The translations under genes and the position numbers were made by a program. A stretch of 64,000 nt of DNA from Rhizobium laguerreae (GTDB lineage Bacteria; Pseudomonadota; Alphaproteobacteria; Rhizobiales; Rhizobiaceae): the NCBI RefSeq assembly GCF_002008165.1, contig NZ_MRDM01000029.1, positions 1 through 64,000 of the forward strand, written 5' to 3'. Shown here piece after piece: positions 42,928-52,309 of this stretch (positions within the stretch are counted from its first letter, which is position 1; every line of letters starts with the position of its first letter). The notes beneath the pieces were generated by a model that saw only the letters and a list, made by a program, of their open reading frames with translations, did no database searches and was not told the origin of the DNA.

Positions 42928-43692
42928 TTACTTCCGCAGGATTTCTCCGAGGAATTTCCTCGTTCGCTCATGCTGTGGGTTTGTGAAGAACTCGGCCGGC
43001 CGGGCTTCCTCGACGATCGCGCCGCTGGCCATGAAGATCACCCGATCGGCGACCTGGCGGGCAAAGCCCATCTCGTGCGTGACGCAGATCATCGTCATGC
43101 CCTCATCGGCCAGCGCGATCATCGTATCCAGCACCTCCTTGACCATCTCCGGATCAAGCGCCGACGTCGGCTCATCGAACAGCATGACTTTCGGCCGCAT
43201 GCAAAGCGCGCGGGCGATGGCGACACGCTGCTGCTGGCCGCCCGAAAGCTGCACCGGATATTTGTCGGCCTGCTCGAGGATCTTGACCCGCTCGAGCAGC
43301 CCGCGTGCCCTTTCCTCGGCCTCCGCCTTGCCGACGCCGACTGCCTTCATCGGCGCCAGCATGCAGTTCTGCAGTACGGTCAGATGCGGAAACAGATTGA
43401 ACTGCTGGAAGACCATGCCGACTTCGCGACGGATCGCATCGATGGTCTTGGCCTGATTGCCGAGAAGAATTCCGCCGACGCGGATTTCACCTTTCTCGTA
43501 GGTCTCGAGATGGTTGATGCAGCGAATGAGCGTCGACTTGCCGCTGCCGGAAGGCCCGCACAAGACGATCCTCTCGCCGCTGCGAACCGATATGTTGATG
43601 TCGTGCAGGGCTTGAAAAGCACCATACCACTTCTCCACCCGCTCCATGGTGATCATGGTTTGCCCGCCTTGAGCGGGACTGGGACTGGTCAT
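42928..43692 (-). CDS. Amino-acid-type ABC transporter ATP-binding protein
   Basis: The 254-residue ATPase starts MTSPSPAQGGQTMITMERVE and has Walker A GPSGSGKST near 48, Q-loop FQQFNLF near 92, signature LSGGQQQRVAIARAL near 148 and Walker B VMLFDEPTSALDPE near 168. It is a GlnQ/HisP-type polar amino acid ATPase. GGAG lies eight bases before the ATG at 43692. With two permeases and a binding protein in the same operon it forms a complete importer. Context suggests the load is quinate, shikimate or dehydroshikimate. Confidence 0.92.
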   Translation of the reverse strand: MTSPSPAQGGQTMITMERVEKWYGAFQALHDINISVRSGERIVLCGPSGSGKSTLIRCINHLETYEKGEIRVGGILLGNQAKTIDAIRREVGMVFQQFNLFPHLTVLQNCMLAPMKAVGVGKAEAEERARGLLERVKILEQADKYPVQLSGGQQQRVAIARALCMRPKVMLFDEPTSALDPEMVKEVLDTMIALADEGMTMICVTHEMGFARQVADRVIFMASGAIVEEARPAEFFTNPQHERTRKFLGEILRK

Positions 43693-43745
43693 CGGTAGAA
43701 CTCCATATTGGCGGGCTGGACAGCGTCGAGGACGAGGGATGCGGA

Positions 43746-44387
43746 TCAGCGCGCGGAGGCGGCAAACTTTCGTTCGAGGCGGGCGCCAAGAATCGTCAGT
43801 GGGCAGCACATCACGAAATAGAGAATGCCGACGATGCCGAAGACCGTCAGCGGTTGGAAGATCTGGTTGGAGATGATGTTGCCGGCTCGCGTCAGCTCGG
43901 TGAAGCCGACGATCGATGCAAGCGAGGTGCCTTTGATCAACTGCACCAGGAAACCGATCGTGGCGGGCAGCGAGATGCGCAGCGCCTGCGGCAGGATGAC
44001 ATCCTTCATGCGTGAGACGTAACGGAGGCTGAGAGCCTTTGCCGCTTCCGTCTGGCCGCGCGGAACCGCTTCGATCGATCCGCGCCAGATCTCGCCGAGA
44101 TAGGCGCTGGCGTGCAGTGTCAGTCCGATGGCAACGGCCACCCAGGCGTCGAGCATCAGCCCGACCAAAGCAAGGCCGTAATAAACGACGAAAAGCTGCA
44201 TCAGCAGAGGCGTTCCCTGGAAGACGGCGATGTAGCCGGCCGTGACGCGTTCCAGCAGCGGCAGGCCCGAGGCACGGGCAAGGGCGACGCCGAGCCCTGC
44301 AATGCCACCGCAGACAAAGCCGACGGCAGACAGGAGCACGGTCCATTTCAGGCCGATCAGGAGGAAGACGAATTCTTCGTGACCCAT
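43746..44387 (-). CDS. ABC transporter permease (HisM/GlnP-type), second
   Basis: The 213-residue protein has five helices and the EAA-type loop YLGEIWRGSIEAVPRGQTEA near residue 94. It matches the polar amino acid permease family (HEQRo/GlnP type). It starts after AGGAGGAATTCC, a very good ribosome binding site, ten bases after the first permease gene ends. It forms a heterodimer channel with the product of the gene at 44398. Confidence 0.91.
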   Translation of the reverse strand: MGHEEFVFLLIGLKWTVLLSAVGFVCGGIAGLGVALARASGLPLLERVTAGYIAVFQGTPLLMQLFVVYYGLALVGLMLDAWVAVAIGLTLHASAYLGEIWRGSIEAVPRGQTEAAKALSLRYVSRMKDVILPQALRISLPATIGFLVQLIKGTSLASIVGFTELTRAGNIISNQIFQPLTVFGIVGILYFVMCCPLTILGARLERKFAASAR

Positions 44388-44397
44388 GGAATTCCTC

Positions 44398-45066
44398 CTA
44401 CTTGACCGGATATTTGAAGTAGCGCGCCGAAAACAGCGCGAAGATGCGCATCATCAGCCAGGAGATCACGAAATAGAAAACGGTGACCGTGAAGTAGACC
44501 TCGAAGCTGCGAAAGCTCTCCGACTCGATGCGCTGGGAAACGGAGGTCAGCTCATAGGCCGAAATTGCCGATGCGATGCTGGTGGTGAGCGTCAACAGGA
44601 CGAACTGGCTGGTCAAAGACGGATAGATCGCCCGCAATGCCGGCTTGAGGATGATCAGCCGGAAAACCTGAGCCTTGTGCAGACCAAGCGCCAGACCGGC
44701 CTCCATCTGCCCCTTCGGGATCGACTGGACGCCGCCGCGAATGATTTCAATCGCGTAGGCGCCGCCGTTGATGCCGAGCGCGATAATCGCCGTCGGTGTC
44801 GGATCCAGCCTGATGCCCGCGAGCGGAAGCGCGAAGTAGATGAAGAAGATCTGGACCAGAAACGGCGTGTTGCGGATCAACTCGACGAAGGCGATGACCA
44901 GCCATCGCGCCGGCTTCAGGGCGGAGTCGCGGAGCGCAACGCCGCCAATTCCGATGATGATCGCCAGCAGCATCCCACAAATGGCAAGCAAGAATGTCCC
45001 GAGGCAGCCGAGCAGAAGGCTCGGCAGGCCATCTATGACCGGGGTGAAATCCAACTTATAATTCAT
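44398..45066 (-). CDS. ABC transporter permease (HisQ/GlnP-type), first
   Basis: The 222-residue protein starts MNYKLDFTPVIDGLPSLLLG and has five or six hydrophobic helices. The EAA-type loop is YAIEIIRGGVQSIPKGQMEA near residue 113. Segment NTPFLVQIFFIYFALP near 67 is usual for this permease family. The gene follows aroQ by 29 bases. Together with the second permease it forms the membrane channel for the operon's solute-binding protein. Confidence 0.91.
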   Translation of the reverse strand: MNYKLDFTPVIDGLPSLLLGCLGTFLLAICGMLLAIIIGIGGVALRDSALKPARWLVIAFVELIRNTPFLVQIFFIYFALPLAGIRLDPTPTAIIALGINGGAYAIEIIRGGVQSIPKGQMEAGLALGLHKAQVFRLIILKPALRAIYPSLTSQFVLLTLTTSIASAISAYELTSVSQRIESESFRSFEVYFTVTVFYFVISWLMMRIFALFSARYFKYPVK

Positions 45067-45095
45067 GGCGATCCTTCTGATCCGACTTCCCGAGT

Positions 45096-45539
45096 TCAGT
45101 CCCGCTTGACCATTCCAGCCATCGCCTGGACGGCGAGTTCGTAGCCGTCGGCTCCAAAACCGATCATGATAGCCGTGGCAACGCGTGAGATCAGCGAATT
45201 GTGGTAGATGCTCTCGCGCGCATGAACATTGGAAATATGCAGCTCGATCTTCGGCGGGTCGAACATTTTCAGCGCATCGAGAAGAGCGATTGATGTGAAC
45301 GTGTAGCCGGCAGGGTTGATGATGATGCCACAGGCGTCAGTCCGGGCCTGGTGCACGCTCTCGACCAGTTCGCCCTCGAAATTGGTCTGGCGAAATTCGA
45401 CGTCGAATCCCAGGGCTTTTGCCTTGGTCACGCACCGTTTCCTGACGTCGGCCAGCGTCGTGGTGCCATAGATCGCCGGCTCGCGCTGACCGAGAAGATT
45501 GAGGTTCGGCCCGTTGAGCACAAAAATTGGTTTGTTCAT
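45096..45539 (-). CDS. aroQ: Type II 3-dehydroquinate dehydratase
   Basis: The 147-residue protein starts MNKPIFVLNGPNLNLLGQRE. The catalytic tyrosine lies in REPAIYGTTTL near residue 25; the active-site blocks NPAGYTFTSIALLDAL near 79 and ELHISNVHARE near 101 are complete. Type II enzymes work in both biosynthesis and quinate catabolism. Here, inside an operon with a transporter and AroE-like dehydrogenase, it would convert 3-dehydroquinate to 3-dehydroshikimate for QuiC. AGGAGC precedes the ATG at 45539. Confidence 0.93.
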   Translation of the reverse strand: MNKPIFVLNGPNLNLLGQREPAIYGTTTLADVRKRCVTKAKALGFDVEFRQTNFEGELVESVHQARTDACGIIINPAGYTFTSIALLDALKMFDPPKIELHISNVHARESIYHNSLISRVATAIMIGFGADGYELAVQAMAGMVKRD

Positions 45540-45649
45540 GATCGCGCTCCTGGATGCGGGCCGAAGCCGGTCTCGAAACATGATGGTAGCGTTGGCGGGC
45601 ATCACCAGGGATGCCCACCTCCTCGACTAAATGCTCGATTTATGAGCTT

Positions 45650-46480
45650 TCAGTTCGCCGCGAACGGAATGCCTTCCAGCGTTTCCGGGAATTCCGGGAC
45701 CGGAACCTTCATCCACTTGTCGTAGACTGCCTTGAGTTCGCCGTTGGCCTTGATCTTGTCGATGAAGGTGTTGAGCGCCGCATTGATTTCCTTTTCGCCG
45801 AGACGCGTGCAAGCGCCGTTGTAGAGCTTCTGGAACTCAAGCTTGTTTTCGAATTCGCCCGGACGGGCCTTCTCCACCCGGTCCATGTAGAAGATGTTGC
45901 CGCCCAGCGTCTCGACCTGGCCGGACACCAGCGCCTGGACGCTCGGGGCATCTCCATCATAGCGCCGGATGGTCGTGCCCGCCGGTGCGTTCTTTGTGAC
46001 CTGCGTGTCCTGGGCAGCCCCCTTGGCGACGCCGACCGTGAATTTGGCCATGTCGGCATTCGTCTTGATTTCAGCCGATTTTGGACCAATCAGAACAATG
46101 GCATTGGCAACATAGGGCTTGCTGAACTGCACGGCCTTTGCACGATCCGGCAGCATCGCCATCGTTGCGAACAGAACGTCGACACGGCCGGCCGTCAGTG
46201 CGGGAATGCGATTGTTGACTTCAAGCGGCACGAACTCGACCGAAACACCCAGTTCCTTGGCAAACAGCGTTGCGATGTCGGCGTCGAGGCCGTCCTGTTT
46301 GCCGCTGCTGGTCACAAAGCCCCAAGGCGGGTTGTCACCCTGAATTCCGACGATGATCTTGCCGCGGGCCTTGATTTCATCGGGCGTGATGGCGGCGGCC
46401 GGTTGCGCCAGGGTGACGGCAGCCACCAGGGCCGCGGCTCCGAGCATCGCGTTTCGGCGCGTCAGCATAGATTTGAACAT
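45650..46480 (-). CDS. ABC transporter solute-binding protein (family 3)
   Basis: The 276-residue protein starts MFKSMLTRRNAMLGAAALVA and has a signal peptide ending near PAAA (about residue 30). It then shows IIVGIQGDNPPWGF, DADIATLFAKELGVSVEFVP near 66 and GRVDVLFATMAMLPDRAKAV near 95. It is a cluster 3 (polar amino acid type) binding protein. AGGAGGAGG before the ATG at 46480 fixes the start. As first gene of the operon it probably defines the ligand; quinate, shikimate or a related acid is inferred from the catabolic genes. Confidence 0.9.
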   Translation of the reverse strand: MFKSMLTRRNAMLGAAALVAAVTLAQPAAAITPDEIKARGKIIVGIQGDNPPWGFVTSSGKQDGLDADIATLFAKELGVSVEFVPLEVNNRIPALTAGRVDVLFATMAMLPDRAKAVQFSKPYVANAIVLIGPKSAEIKTNADMAKFTVGVAKGAAQDTQVTKNAPAGTTIRRYDGDAPSVQALVSGQVETLGGNIFYMDRVEKARPGEFENKLEFQKLYNGACTRLGEKEINAALNTFIDKIKANGELKAVYDKWMKVPVPEFPETLEGIPFAAN

Positions 46481-46728
46481 GTGATTCCTCCTCCTTTGGC
46501 GGTCACTCGACCGGACAGCCACCTCACCTTTTGACTGTGAGAGGAATGATTGCCAGAGAGGAGCGCTCAAATCAACAGAGTTTTTCAAAATTATATGAGA
46601 ATTTATAATAAGACACGCTATTTGAATTCCTCACGACATTTGCCATAATAGTAGCGATCGATTTTCCGGGACGCATCGTGGTGCTCGGCGTTCGTTTAAT
46701 CTCGCACGGATATCGGAAGGGCTTTGAC

Positions 46729-48624
46729 ATGAGGACCTCGATTGCGACTGTAACGATCAGCGGCGAACTTCCCGAGAAGCTCGAGGCCATCGCCGAAGCG
46801 GGCTTCGACGGCGTCGAAATCTTCGAAAATGATTTCCTTGCCTTCGACGGAAGCCCGACGGATGTCGGAAAACTCGTCCGCGACCATGGCCTGGAGATCA
46901 CCTTGTTTCAGCCATTTCGCGATTTCGAAGGCATGCCGGAGCCGCTGCGAAGCCGCACGTTTGACCGCGCGGAACGGAAGTTCGACGTCATGCAGCAGCT
47001 TGGAACGGATCTGGTGCTCGTCTGCTCCAACGTCTCGCCGGCCGCCATCGGCGGCATCGACCGGGCGGCGGCGGACTTTCATGAACTTGGCGAGCGTGCC
47101 GCCAAGCGTGGACTGAGGGTAGGCTACGAGGCGCTTGCCTGGGGCCGCCATATCAGCGACCACCGCGACGCCTGGGAGATCGTCCGTCGCGCCGATCATC
47201 CGAATGTCGGTCTTATCCTCGACAGCTTCCACACCTTGTCGCGCAAAATCGACGTCAATTCCATCCGCTCGATTCCCAAAGAGAAACTCTTCATCGTCCA
47301 GCTTGCCGATGCCCCTGATATCGACATGGACCTGCTCTACTGGAGCCGCCACTTCCGAAATATGCCGGGTGAAGGCGACCTTCCCGTCACGGCGTTCACC
47401 GAAGCCGTCGCGGCGACAGGTTATGACGGCTATTTCTCCCTGGAGATCTTCAACGACCAGTTCCGAGGCGGTTTGTCGCGTGCGATCGCTGCCGACGGCC
47501 ACCGCTCGCTGCTCTATCTCGGCGACCAGGTACGACGCCATCTCGGCATCGGAAGCATGACCGGAGCGGCGATGCCGGAAAGGCCTTCCGTCAAGGGCGT
47601 CGGCTTCGTCGAGTTCGCCACGGACGAACAGGATGAAGTCGAGCTGGTTGCATTGCTGCGCACCCTCGGATTCAAAAGGACGGCAACCCACCGCACGAAA
47701 AAGGTCTCCCTCTTCGAACAGGGCGAGATCCGGATCCTCGTCAATGTCGATCAGGCAGGATTCGCGAACGCCGCCTACGCCGTTCACGGTACTTTTGCCT
47801 ATGCCATGGCCCTGATCGTCGACGATGCGGCAAAGGCCTATGAGCGCGCGCTCGCCTTGGATGCCGAGCCATTCACCCAGCCTGTCGCGGACGGTGAGCT
47901 CGAGCTGCCCGCCATTCGGGGCGTGGGCGGCGGGATCGTCTATCTCATCGACGACAAGAGTGCATTGGGTCGCTTCTCCGAAATCGACTTTCAGCCGGTC
48001 ACCGATGACAGCGCCGCGCCGTCTGCAGGCCTTTTGCGCATCGATCACGTCGCCCAGACGGTCGGCTACGATGAGATGCTCACATGGCTTCTGTTCTACA
48101 CGTCCATTTTCGAAACGCGGAAGACCCCGATGGTCGATATCATCGACCCGGCCGGGGTGGTGCGCAGTCAAGTCGTCGAGAACGACACCGGGACGCTGCG
48201 CATTACCATGAACGGCGCCGAGAATCGCCGCACCCTGGCGGGACATTTCATCGCCGAGAAATTCGGGGCCGGCATACAGCATCTGGCATTTTTGACCGAG
48301 GACATCTTTGCAACCGCCAAAAACCTTCGTGCTTGCGGTTTCAGATCGCTGCACATTTCGCCGAACTACTACGACGACGTCGAAGCACGCTTCGGCCTCG
48401 ATCCGGCTCTGACCGAGCGGCTGAAAGCGGAAAACATCCTCTATGACCGGGACGAGCATGGTGAATATTTTCAGCTCTATAGCGGAACCTATGGAGAGGG
48501 TTTCTTTTTCGAGATCGTCGAGCGTCAGGGTTACCGCGGCTACGGCGCGCCGAACGCAATTTTCCGGATCGCCTCTCTGAAGAAACAGATGCGACCGGAG
48601 GGAATCCCGAAAGACGCCTTTTGA
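46729..48624 (+). CDS. quiC: 3-dehydroshikimate dehydratase, QuiC1-type two-domain
   Basis: The 631-residue protein has an N-terminal TIM barrel (1-270) whose metal ligands are all visible: Glu134 (YEALAWG), Asp165 (LILDSFHTL), Gln191 (FIVQLADAP) and Glu239 (YFSLEIFND). A C-terminal HPPD-like domain (about 290-631) keeps RIDHVAQTV, GIQHLAFLTEDIF and FFEIVERQGYRGYG. Both fit P. putida QuiC1, which dehydrates 3-dehydroshikimate to protocatechuate. The ATG at 46729 follows GGAAGGG. It is divergent from the transporter/aroQ operon, sharing a 248-base gap, and feeds the pca genes 8 kb away. Confidence 0.9.
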   Translation: MRTSIATVTISGELPEKLEAIAEAGFDGVEIFENDFLAFDGSPTDVGKLVRDHGLEITLFQPFRDFEGMPEPLRSRTFDRAERKFDVMQQLGTDLVLVCSNVSPAAIGGIDRAAADFHELGERAAKRGLRVGYEALAWGRHISDHRDAWEIVRRADHPNVGLILDSFHTLSRKIDVNSIRSIPKEKLFIVQLADAPDIDMDLLYWSRHFRNMPGEGDLPVTAFTEAVAATGYDGYFSLEIFNDQFRGGLSRAIAADGHRSLLYLGDQVRRHLGIGSMTGAAMPERPSVKGVGFVEFATDEQDEVELVALLRTLGFKRTATHRTKKVSLFEQGEIRILVNVDQAGFANAAYAVHGTFAYAMALIVDDAAKAYERALALDAEPFTQPVADGELELPAIRGVGGGIVYLIDDKSALGRFSEIDFQPVTDDSAAPSAGLLRIDHVAQTVGYDEMLTWLLFYTSIFETRKTPMVDIIDPAGVVRSQVVENDTGTLRITMNGAENRRTLAGHFIAEKFGAGIQHLAFLTEDIFATAKNLRACGFRSLHISPNYYDDVEARFGLDPALTERLKAENILYDRDEHGEYFQLYSGTYGEGFFFEIVERQGYRGYGAPNAIFRIASLKKQMRPEGIPKDAF

Positions 48625-48851
48625 GGTCCTGGTTTTACGGCCGAAGTGCTCACACCTCTTTCTCGGCAATCTGCATCGTAGCAGCCGTCATCTTCTGGCT
48701 TGATCAACGAGTTGGGGCCAGACTAAGTTATTTCGCATAAAACGTGATCCAGAGCCTCGCTGGACGATCTAGTCTATCTTCGCGCGTAGAACGGATTTGC
48801 CTTTCAACGCTTTGTGGAGCACCATCATCGGCACAGCCGGGGGATGGAACG

Positions 48852-50495
48852 ATGGGACAGCTCACGAGCGGAGAGCGGGGGTCCGCGGCAGCCATACTTA
48901 TCGCTTTGATGATTGTCGGTGTCATGATGGCGGCCGCTGGCCGCTTTGATCCCATCGGCATACACGGCGCTATCGTCCTCGTATATTGCGGCACGTTGTT
49001 CTGCTACATCCTGACTTCGGCTTTCAGCGAAGAACCGGATGCTTCGCGCTTTTCCAGCTACTATGACGACCCAATCAAGGTCGGCGTGGCCCTCACACTG
49101 GCGTGGGCGGTCTTTGGCATGTTTATCGGCGTCTGGGCAGCCGCACAGCTTGCCTGGCCGAGCCTGAATTTCGATACGGCGTGGTCGAGCTTCGGCCGTA
49201 TACGGCCCGCTCATACGACAGGGGTGATCTTCGGCTTCGGTGGAAACGCCTTGATCGCAACATCATTTCATGTCGTTCAGCGAACATCGCGCGCAAGGCT
49301 GGCCGATCAACTCTCGCCGTGGTTCGTGATCTTCGGCTTCAACCTTTTCTGTCTGATCGCGGTCAGCGGGTATTTCATGGGCGTTACCCAGTCCAAGGAA
49401 TACGCTGAAGCGGAATGGTATGCCGACCTCTGGCTCGTGATCGTTTGGATCGCCTATTTCGCGCTCTTCGTACGCACCTTGGCGCGGCGCAAGGAACCGC
49501 ACATCTACGTGGCCAACTGGTATTATCTCGCCTTCATCATCGTTGTGGCGATCCTCCATATCGTCAACAACCTGGCAGTGCCGGTATCGTTCGGACACGC
49601 CAAAAGCTACACGGTCTGGCCCGGTGTACAGGATGCGATGGTCCAGTGGTGGTATGGGCACAACGCCGTGGCGTTTTTTCTGACGTCGGGCTTCCTTGGG
49701 ATGCTCTACTATTATCTGCCGATCCGCGCTGAGCGGCCGATTTTTTCCTATCGATTGTCCATTCTCAGCTTCTGGGGGATCACCTTCTTCTACATGTGGG
49801 CGGGGTCCCACCATCTCCATTACACCGCGCTGCCTATCTGGGTGCAAAACCTTGGAATGACGTTCTCGGTCATGCTGCTCGTTCCGTCGTGGGCGTCGGC
49901 CGGGAACGCGTTGCTCACGTTGAACGGGGCTTGGCATCGCGTTCGTGACGACGCCACTCTTCGCTTCATCATGATGGCGGCGTTCTTCTACGGTCTGTCG
50001 ACATTCGAAGGGTCTTTCATGGCAATCAGACCCGTCAACTCACTGTCTCATTATACCGATTGGACGGTTGGACACGTTCATGCCGGTGCGCTGGGCTGGG
50101 TCGCCATGATAACGTTCGGGGCGTTCTACACACTCGTTCCATCGATCTGGAAGCGCGAAAGGATGTATTCTGCAGCCCTGGTCGAAGTCCACTTCTGGTT
50201 GGCGCTTGCAGGCACGCTCATCTACGTCTTCGCCATGTGGAATTCCGGCATCATCCAGGGCTTGATGTGGCGCACATATTCAGCCGACAACACCTTAGTC
50301 TATTCATTCGTCGACAGTCTGCTGGCGATGTATCCCTACTACATCGCACGCGCTTTCGGAGGGCTGCTTTTCCTCCTTGGGGCGATCGTGGCGAGCTTCA
50401 ATATCTGGATGACCGTCCGAACGGCTCCCGCCGTGAGAGCAGTTCACGACGCGCCCCTGACTTCGGGCCTTCTCGAAAATGCGCCGGCGGAGTGA
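48852..50495 (+). CDS. fixN: cbb3-type cytochrome c oxidase subunit I (FixN/CcoN)
   Basis: The 547-residue protein has about 12 membrane helices. Heme and copper histidines are visible in IRPAHTTGVIFGFGGNALIA, QWWYGHNAVAFFLTSGFLG, AGSHHLHYTALP and TDWTVGHVHAGALGW. It is the catalytic subunit of a high-affinity terminal oxidase used at low oxygen. The start at 48852 has only GGGGGATGG upstream. It opens an operon with fixO three bases after its stop. A FixK/FNR box (TTGAT-N4-ATCAA) was looked for upstream and not found. Confidence 0.94.
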   Translation: MGQLTSGERGSAAAILIALMIVGVMMAAAGRFDPIGIHGAIVLVYCGTLFCYILTSAFSEEPDASRFSSYYDDPIKVGVALTLAWAVFGMFIGVWAAAQLAWPSLNFDTAWSSFGRIRPAHTTGVIFGFGGNALIATSFHVVQRTSRARLADQLSPWFVIFGFNLFCLIAVSGYFMGVTQSKEYAEAEWYADLWLVIVWIAYFALFVRTLARRKEPHIYVANWYYLAFIIVVAILHIVNNLAVPVSFGHAKSYTVWPGVQDAMVQWWYGHNAVAFFLTSGFLGMLYYYLPIRAERPIFSYRLSILSFWGITFFYMWAGSHHLHYTALPIWVQNLGMTFSVMLLVPSWASAGNALLTLNGAWHRVRDDATLRFIMMAAFFYGLSTFEGSFMAIRPVNSLSHYTDWTVGHVHAGALGWVAMITFGAFYTLVPSIWKRERMYSAALVEVHFWLALAGTLIYVFAMWNSGIIQGLMWRTYSADNTLVYSFVDSLLAMYPYYIARAFGGLLFLLGAIVASFNIWMTVRTAPAVRAVHDAPLTSGLLENAPAE

Positions 50496-50498
50496 GAG

Positions 50499-51251
50499 AT
50501 GAGCGAACCTCTGCATGGAAGACTGGAACGGACGGCCGTCGGGTTTATGCTGGCTATCGTTGTAGCGGGTAGCGTCGGCGGGCTCGTCGAGATCGCCCCG
50601 TTGTTCACGATCCACGAGACGGTCGAGGACGCCCCGGACATGAGAGTGTATACACCTCTCGAGGCGGCGGGCCGGAACATCTATGTCCGAGAAGGGTGTT
50701 ACGCCTGCCACAGCCAGATGATCAGAACGCTGCGGGACGAGGTCGAGCGATACGGTCCTTATTCTCTTGCGGTCGAATCCAAGTATGACCATCCCATGTT
50801 GTGGGGTTCAAAGCGCACGGGTCCCGATCTGGCGCGCATCGGCGGAAAGTATTCCGATCTCTGGCACGTGGCCCATTTGATCAACCCTCGCGAGGTCGTC
50901 CCGGAATCCAACATGCCGTCCTATCAATGGTTGGCGACAACCCCACTCGATCTTGCCGATCTGCGCGACCAAGTGGCGGCGCTGAGAACCGTGGGCGTGC
51001 CCTATACGGACGACATGGTCGCAAACGCGCCTGCCGATGCCTTCGGCCAAGCCAATCCAGACAGCGAGCAATCCTCAGGCGTCACGGAACGTTATGGGCA
51101 AGACACGCAGGTCTCTGCGTTTGACGGTGTAAAAACCAGAGTGACGGAAATGGACGCCATGGTCGCCTATCTGCAGGTGCTTGGCCGCCTCACGAAAGCT
51201 GCCTACCAGAACACTGCGGCACCGGAGCAGATGCCGAACCCCAACAATTGA
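50499..51251 (+). CDS. fixO: cbb3-type oxidase monoheme subunit (FixO/CcoO)
   Basis: The 250-residue protein has an N-terminal membrane anchor (about residues 13-36) and one heme c site, CYACH at 67-71, in the usual EGCYACHSQMIRTL context. Heme ligand Met is likely in VPESNMPSYQWL near 143. It passes electrons from FixP to FixN. It starts three bases after fixN. Length is normal. Confidence 0.94.
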   Translation: MSEPLHGRLERTAVGFMLAIVVAGSVGGLVEIAPLFTIHETVEDAPDMRVYTPLEAAGRNIYVREGCYACHSQMIRTLRDEVERYGPYSLAVESKYDHPMLWGSKRTGPDLARIGGKYSDLWHVAHLINPREVVPESNMPSYQWLATTPLDLADLRDQVAALRTVGVPYTDDMVANAPADAFGQANPDSEQSSGVTERYGQDTQVSAFDGVKTRVTEMDAMVAYLQVLGRLTKAAYQNTAAPEQMPNPNN

Positions 51252-51269
51252 TTCCTCAGGGGATTTGAG

Positions 51270-51440
51270 ATGGATGTTAGCCACGAAACCATGTTGGAAC
51301 TGTCCAAGGTTTGGGGCTTGTTCTATCTCATCCTGTTTTCGATCGGGGTGATCATCTACACCTTCTGGCCTTCCAACAAGGCGCGTTTCGATCGGGCGGA
51401 AACGGACATATTCGATAAGGACGACACCCCATGGCGATAG
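51270..51440 (+). CDS. fixQ: cbb3-type oxidase small subunit (FixQ/CcoQ)
   Basis: The 56-residue protein starts MDVSHETMLELSKVWGLFYL and has a single membrane helix (about 12-34), ending with a polar tail RAETDIFDKDD. It is the assembly-stabilising small subunit of cbb3 oxidase. The start follows GGGGATTTGAG. Its stop overlaps the fixP start by ten bases. Confidence 0.92.
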   Translation: MDVSHETMLELSKVWGLFYLILFSIGVIIYTFWPSNKARFDRAETDIFDKDDTPWR

Positions 51441-52309
51441 AGGAAGTCGATCCCGTAACAGGCCGGAAGACGACGGGACACATGTGGAACGGCATCAAGG
51501 AGCTCGATACTCCTGTACCGCGCGGGGTTCTGCTCTTCCTCATCATCACGCACCTGTTCGCCGCTCTCTGGTGGATACTGTATCCGACCTGGCCGCTTGG
51601 AAGCACGTATACGAGGGGCCTGATCGGGACGGGTCAAAAGCAGGCGGTAGAGCGAAAGATCATAGAAGCCGATGCTTCGCGCGCGCCCTGGATCGAGAAG
51701 ATCGAGACCAGTTCCTTCGATGAGATCCGTGCCGACGAAAAGCTGATGGCGAAGGTGGCCTCCAGCGGCCACCAGTTGTTCGGAGACAACTGCGCCGCCT
51801 GTCATGGAAGGGACGGCAAGGGCGGACGAGATTTCCCCGATCTTACCGATGACGACTGGCTTTGGGGTGGAGGACCAGAAAAGATCGTCCAGACCATGAC
51901 GGTGGGGGTCAATACGACGCACTCGCAAAGCCGCGTGTCCCAGATGCCTGCGTTCGGAACAGACGAAATGCTCAACCGAAAACAGGTGAGCGACGTCGCC
52001 GCCTATGTCTATTCGTTGAGCAATACGTCCACCGAGGCCGCAGACGCCAGCCAGATAGCTGCGGGCCGCGAGGTGTTCATGGCTAGCTGCGTGGCATGCC
52101 ACGGCGAAGACGCCAAAGGCAAACAGGATGTGGGTGCGCCGAACCTGACCGATGGCCGCTGGATTTACGGCGGGGGCATCGAACGGATCGTCCAGTCGAT
52201 CCATGGCGGACGGCAGGGACATATGCCCACCTGGGACGAACGCCTCAGTCCCGCTGAGATAAAGATACTCGCGCTTTATGTGAACAAGCTGGGTGGGGGT
52301 CAACAGTGA
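51431..52309 (+). CDS. fixP: cbb3-type oxidase diheme subunit (FixP/CcoP)
   Basis: The 292-residue protein has an N-terminal anchor (about 31-53) and two heme c sites, CAACH at 121-125 and CVACH at 220-224. Axial methionines are likely in VSQMPAFG near 172 and GHMPTWDE near 264. It accepts electrons from the bc1 complex or cytochromes and passes them to FixO. The start overlaps the fixQ end by ten bases; the stop shares one base with the next start. Confidence 0.94.
   Translation: MAIEEVDPVTGRKTTGHMWNGIKELDTPVPRGVLLFLIITHLFAALWWILYPTWPLGSTYTRGLIGTGQKQAVERKIIEADASRAPWIEKIETSSFDEIRADEKLMAKVASSGHQLFGDNCAACHGRDGKGGRDFPDLTDDDWLWGGGPEKIVQTMTVGVNTTHSQSRVSQMPAFGTDEMLNRKQVSDVAAYVYSLSNTSTEAADASQIAAGREVFMASCVACHGEDAKGKQDVGAPNLTDGRWIYGGGIERIVQSIHGGRQGHMPTWDERLSPAEIKILALYVNKLGGGQQ

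Noticed and set aside
46696..48669. 657-codon open frame on the minus strand opposite quiC
   Set aside because: It lies fully antisense to the QuiC1 gene, whose metal ligands and two domains are clear. Its sequence has no recognisable family and is explained by GC-rich codon bias.
48690..48720. TTGATCAAC near 48.7 kb as a FixK/FNR box
   Set aside because: The anaerobox needs TTGAT and ATCAA separated by four bases. Here the halves are fused into an 8-base palindrome with no second arm at the right spacing.
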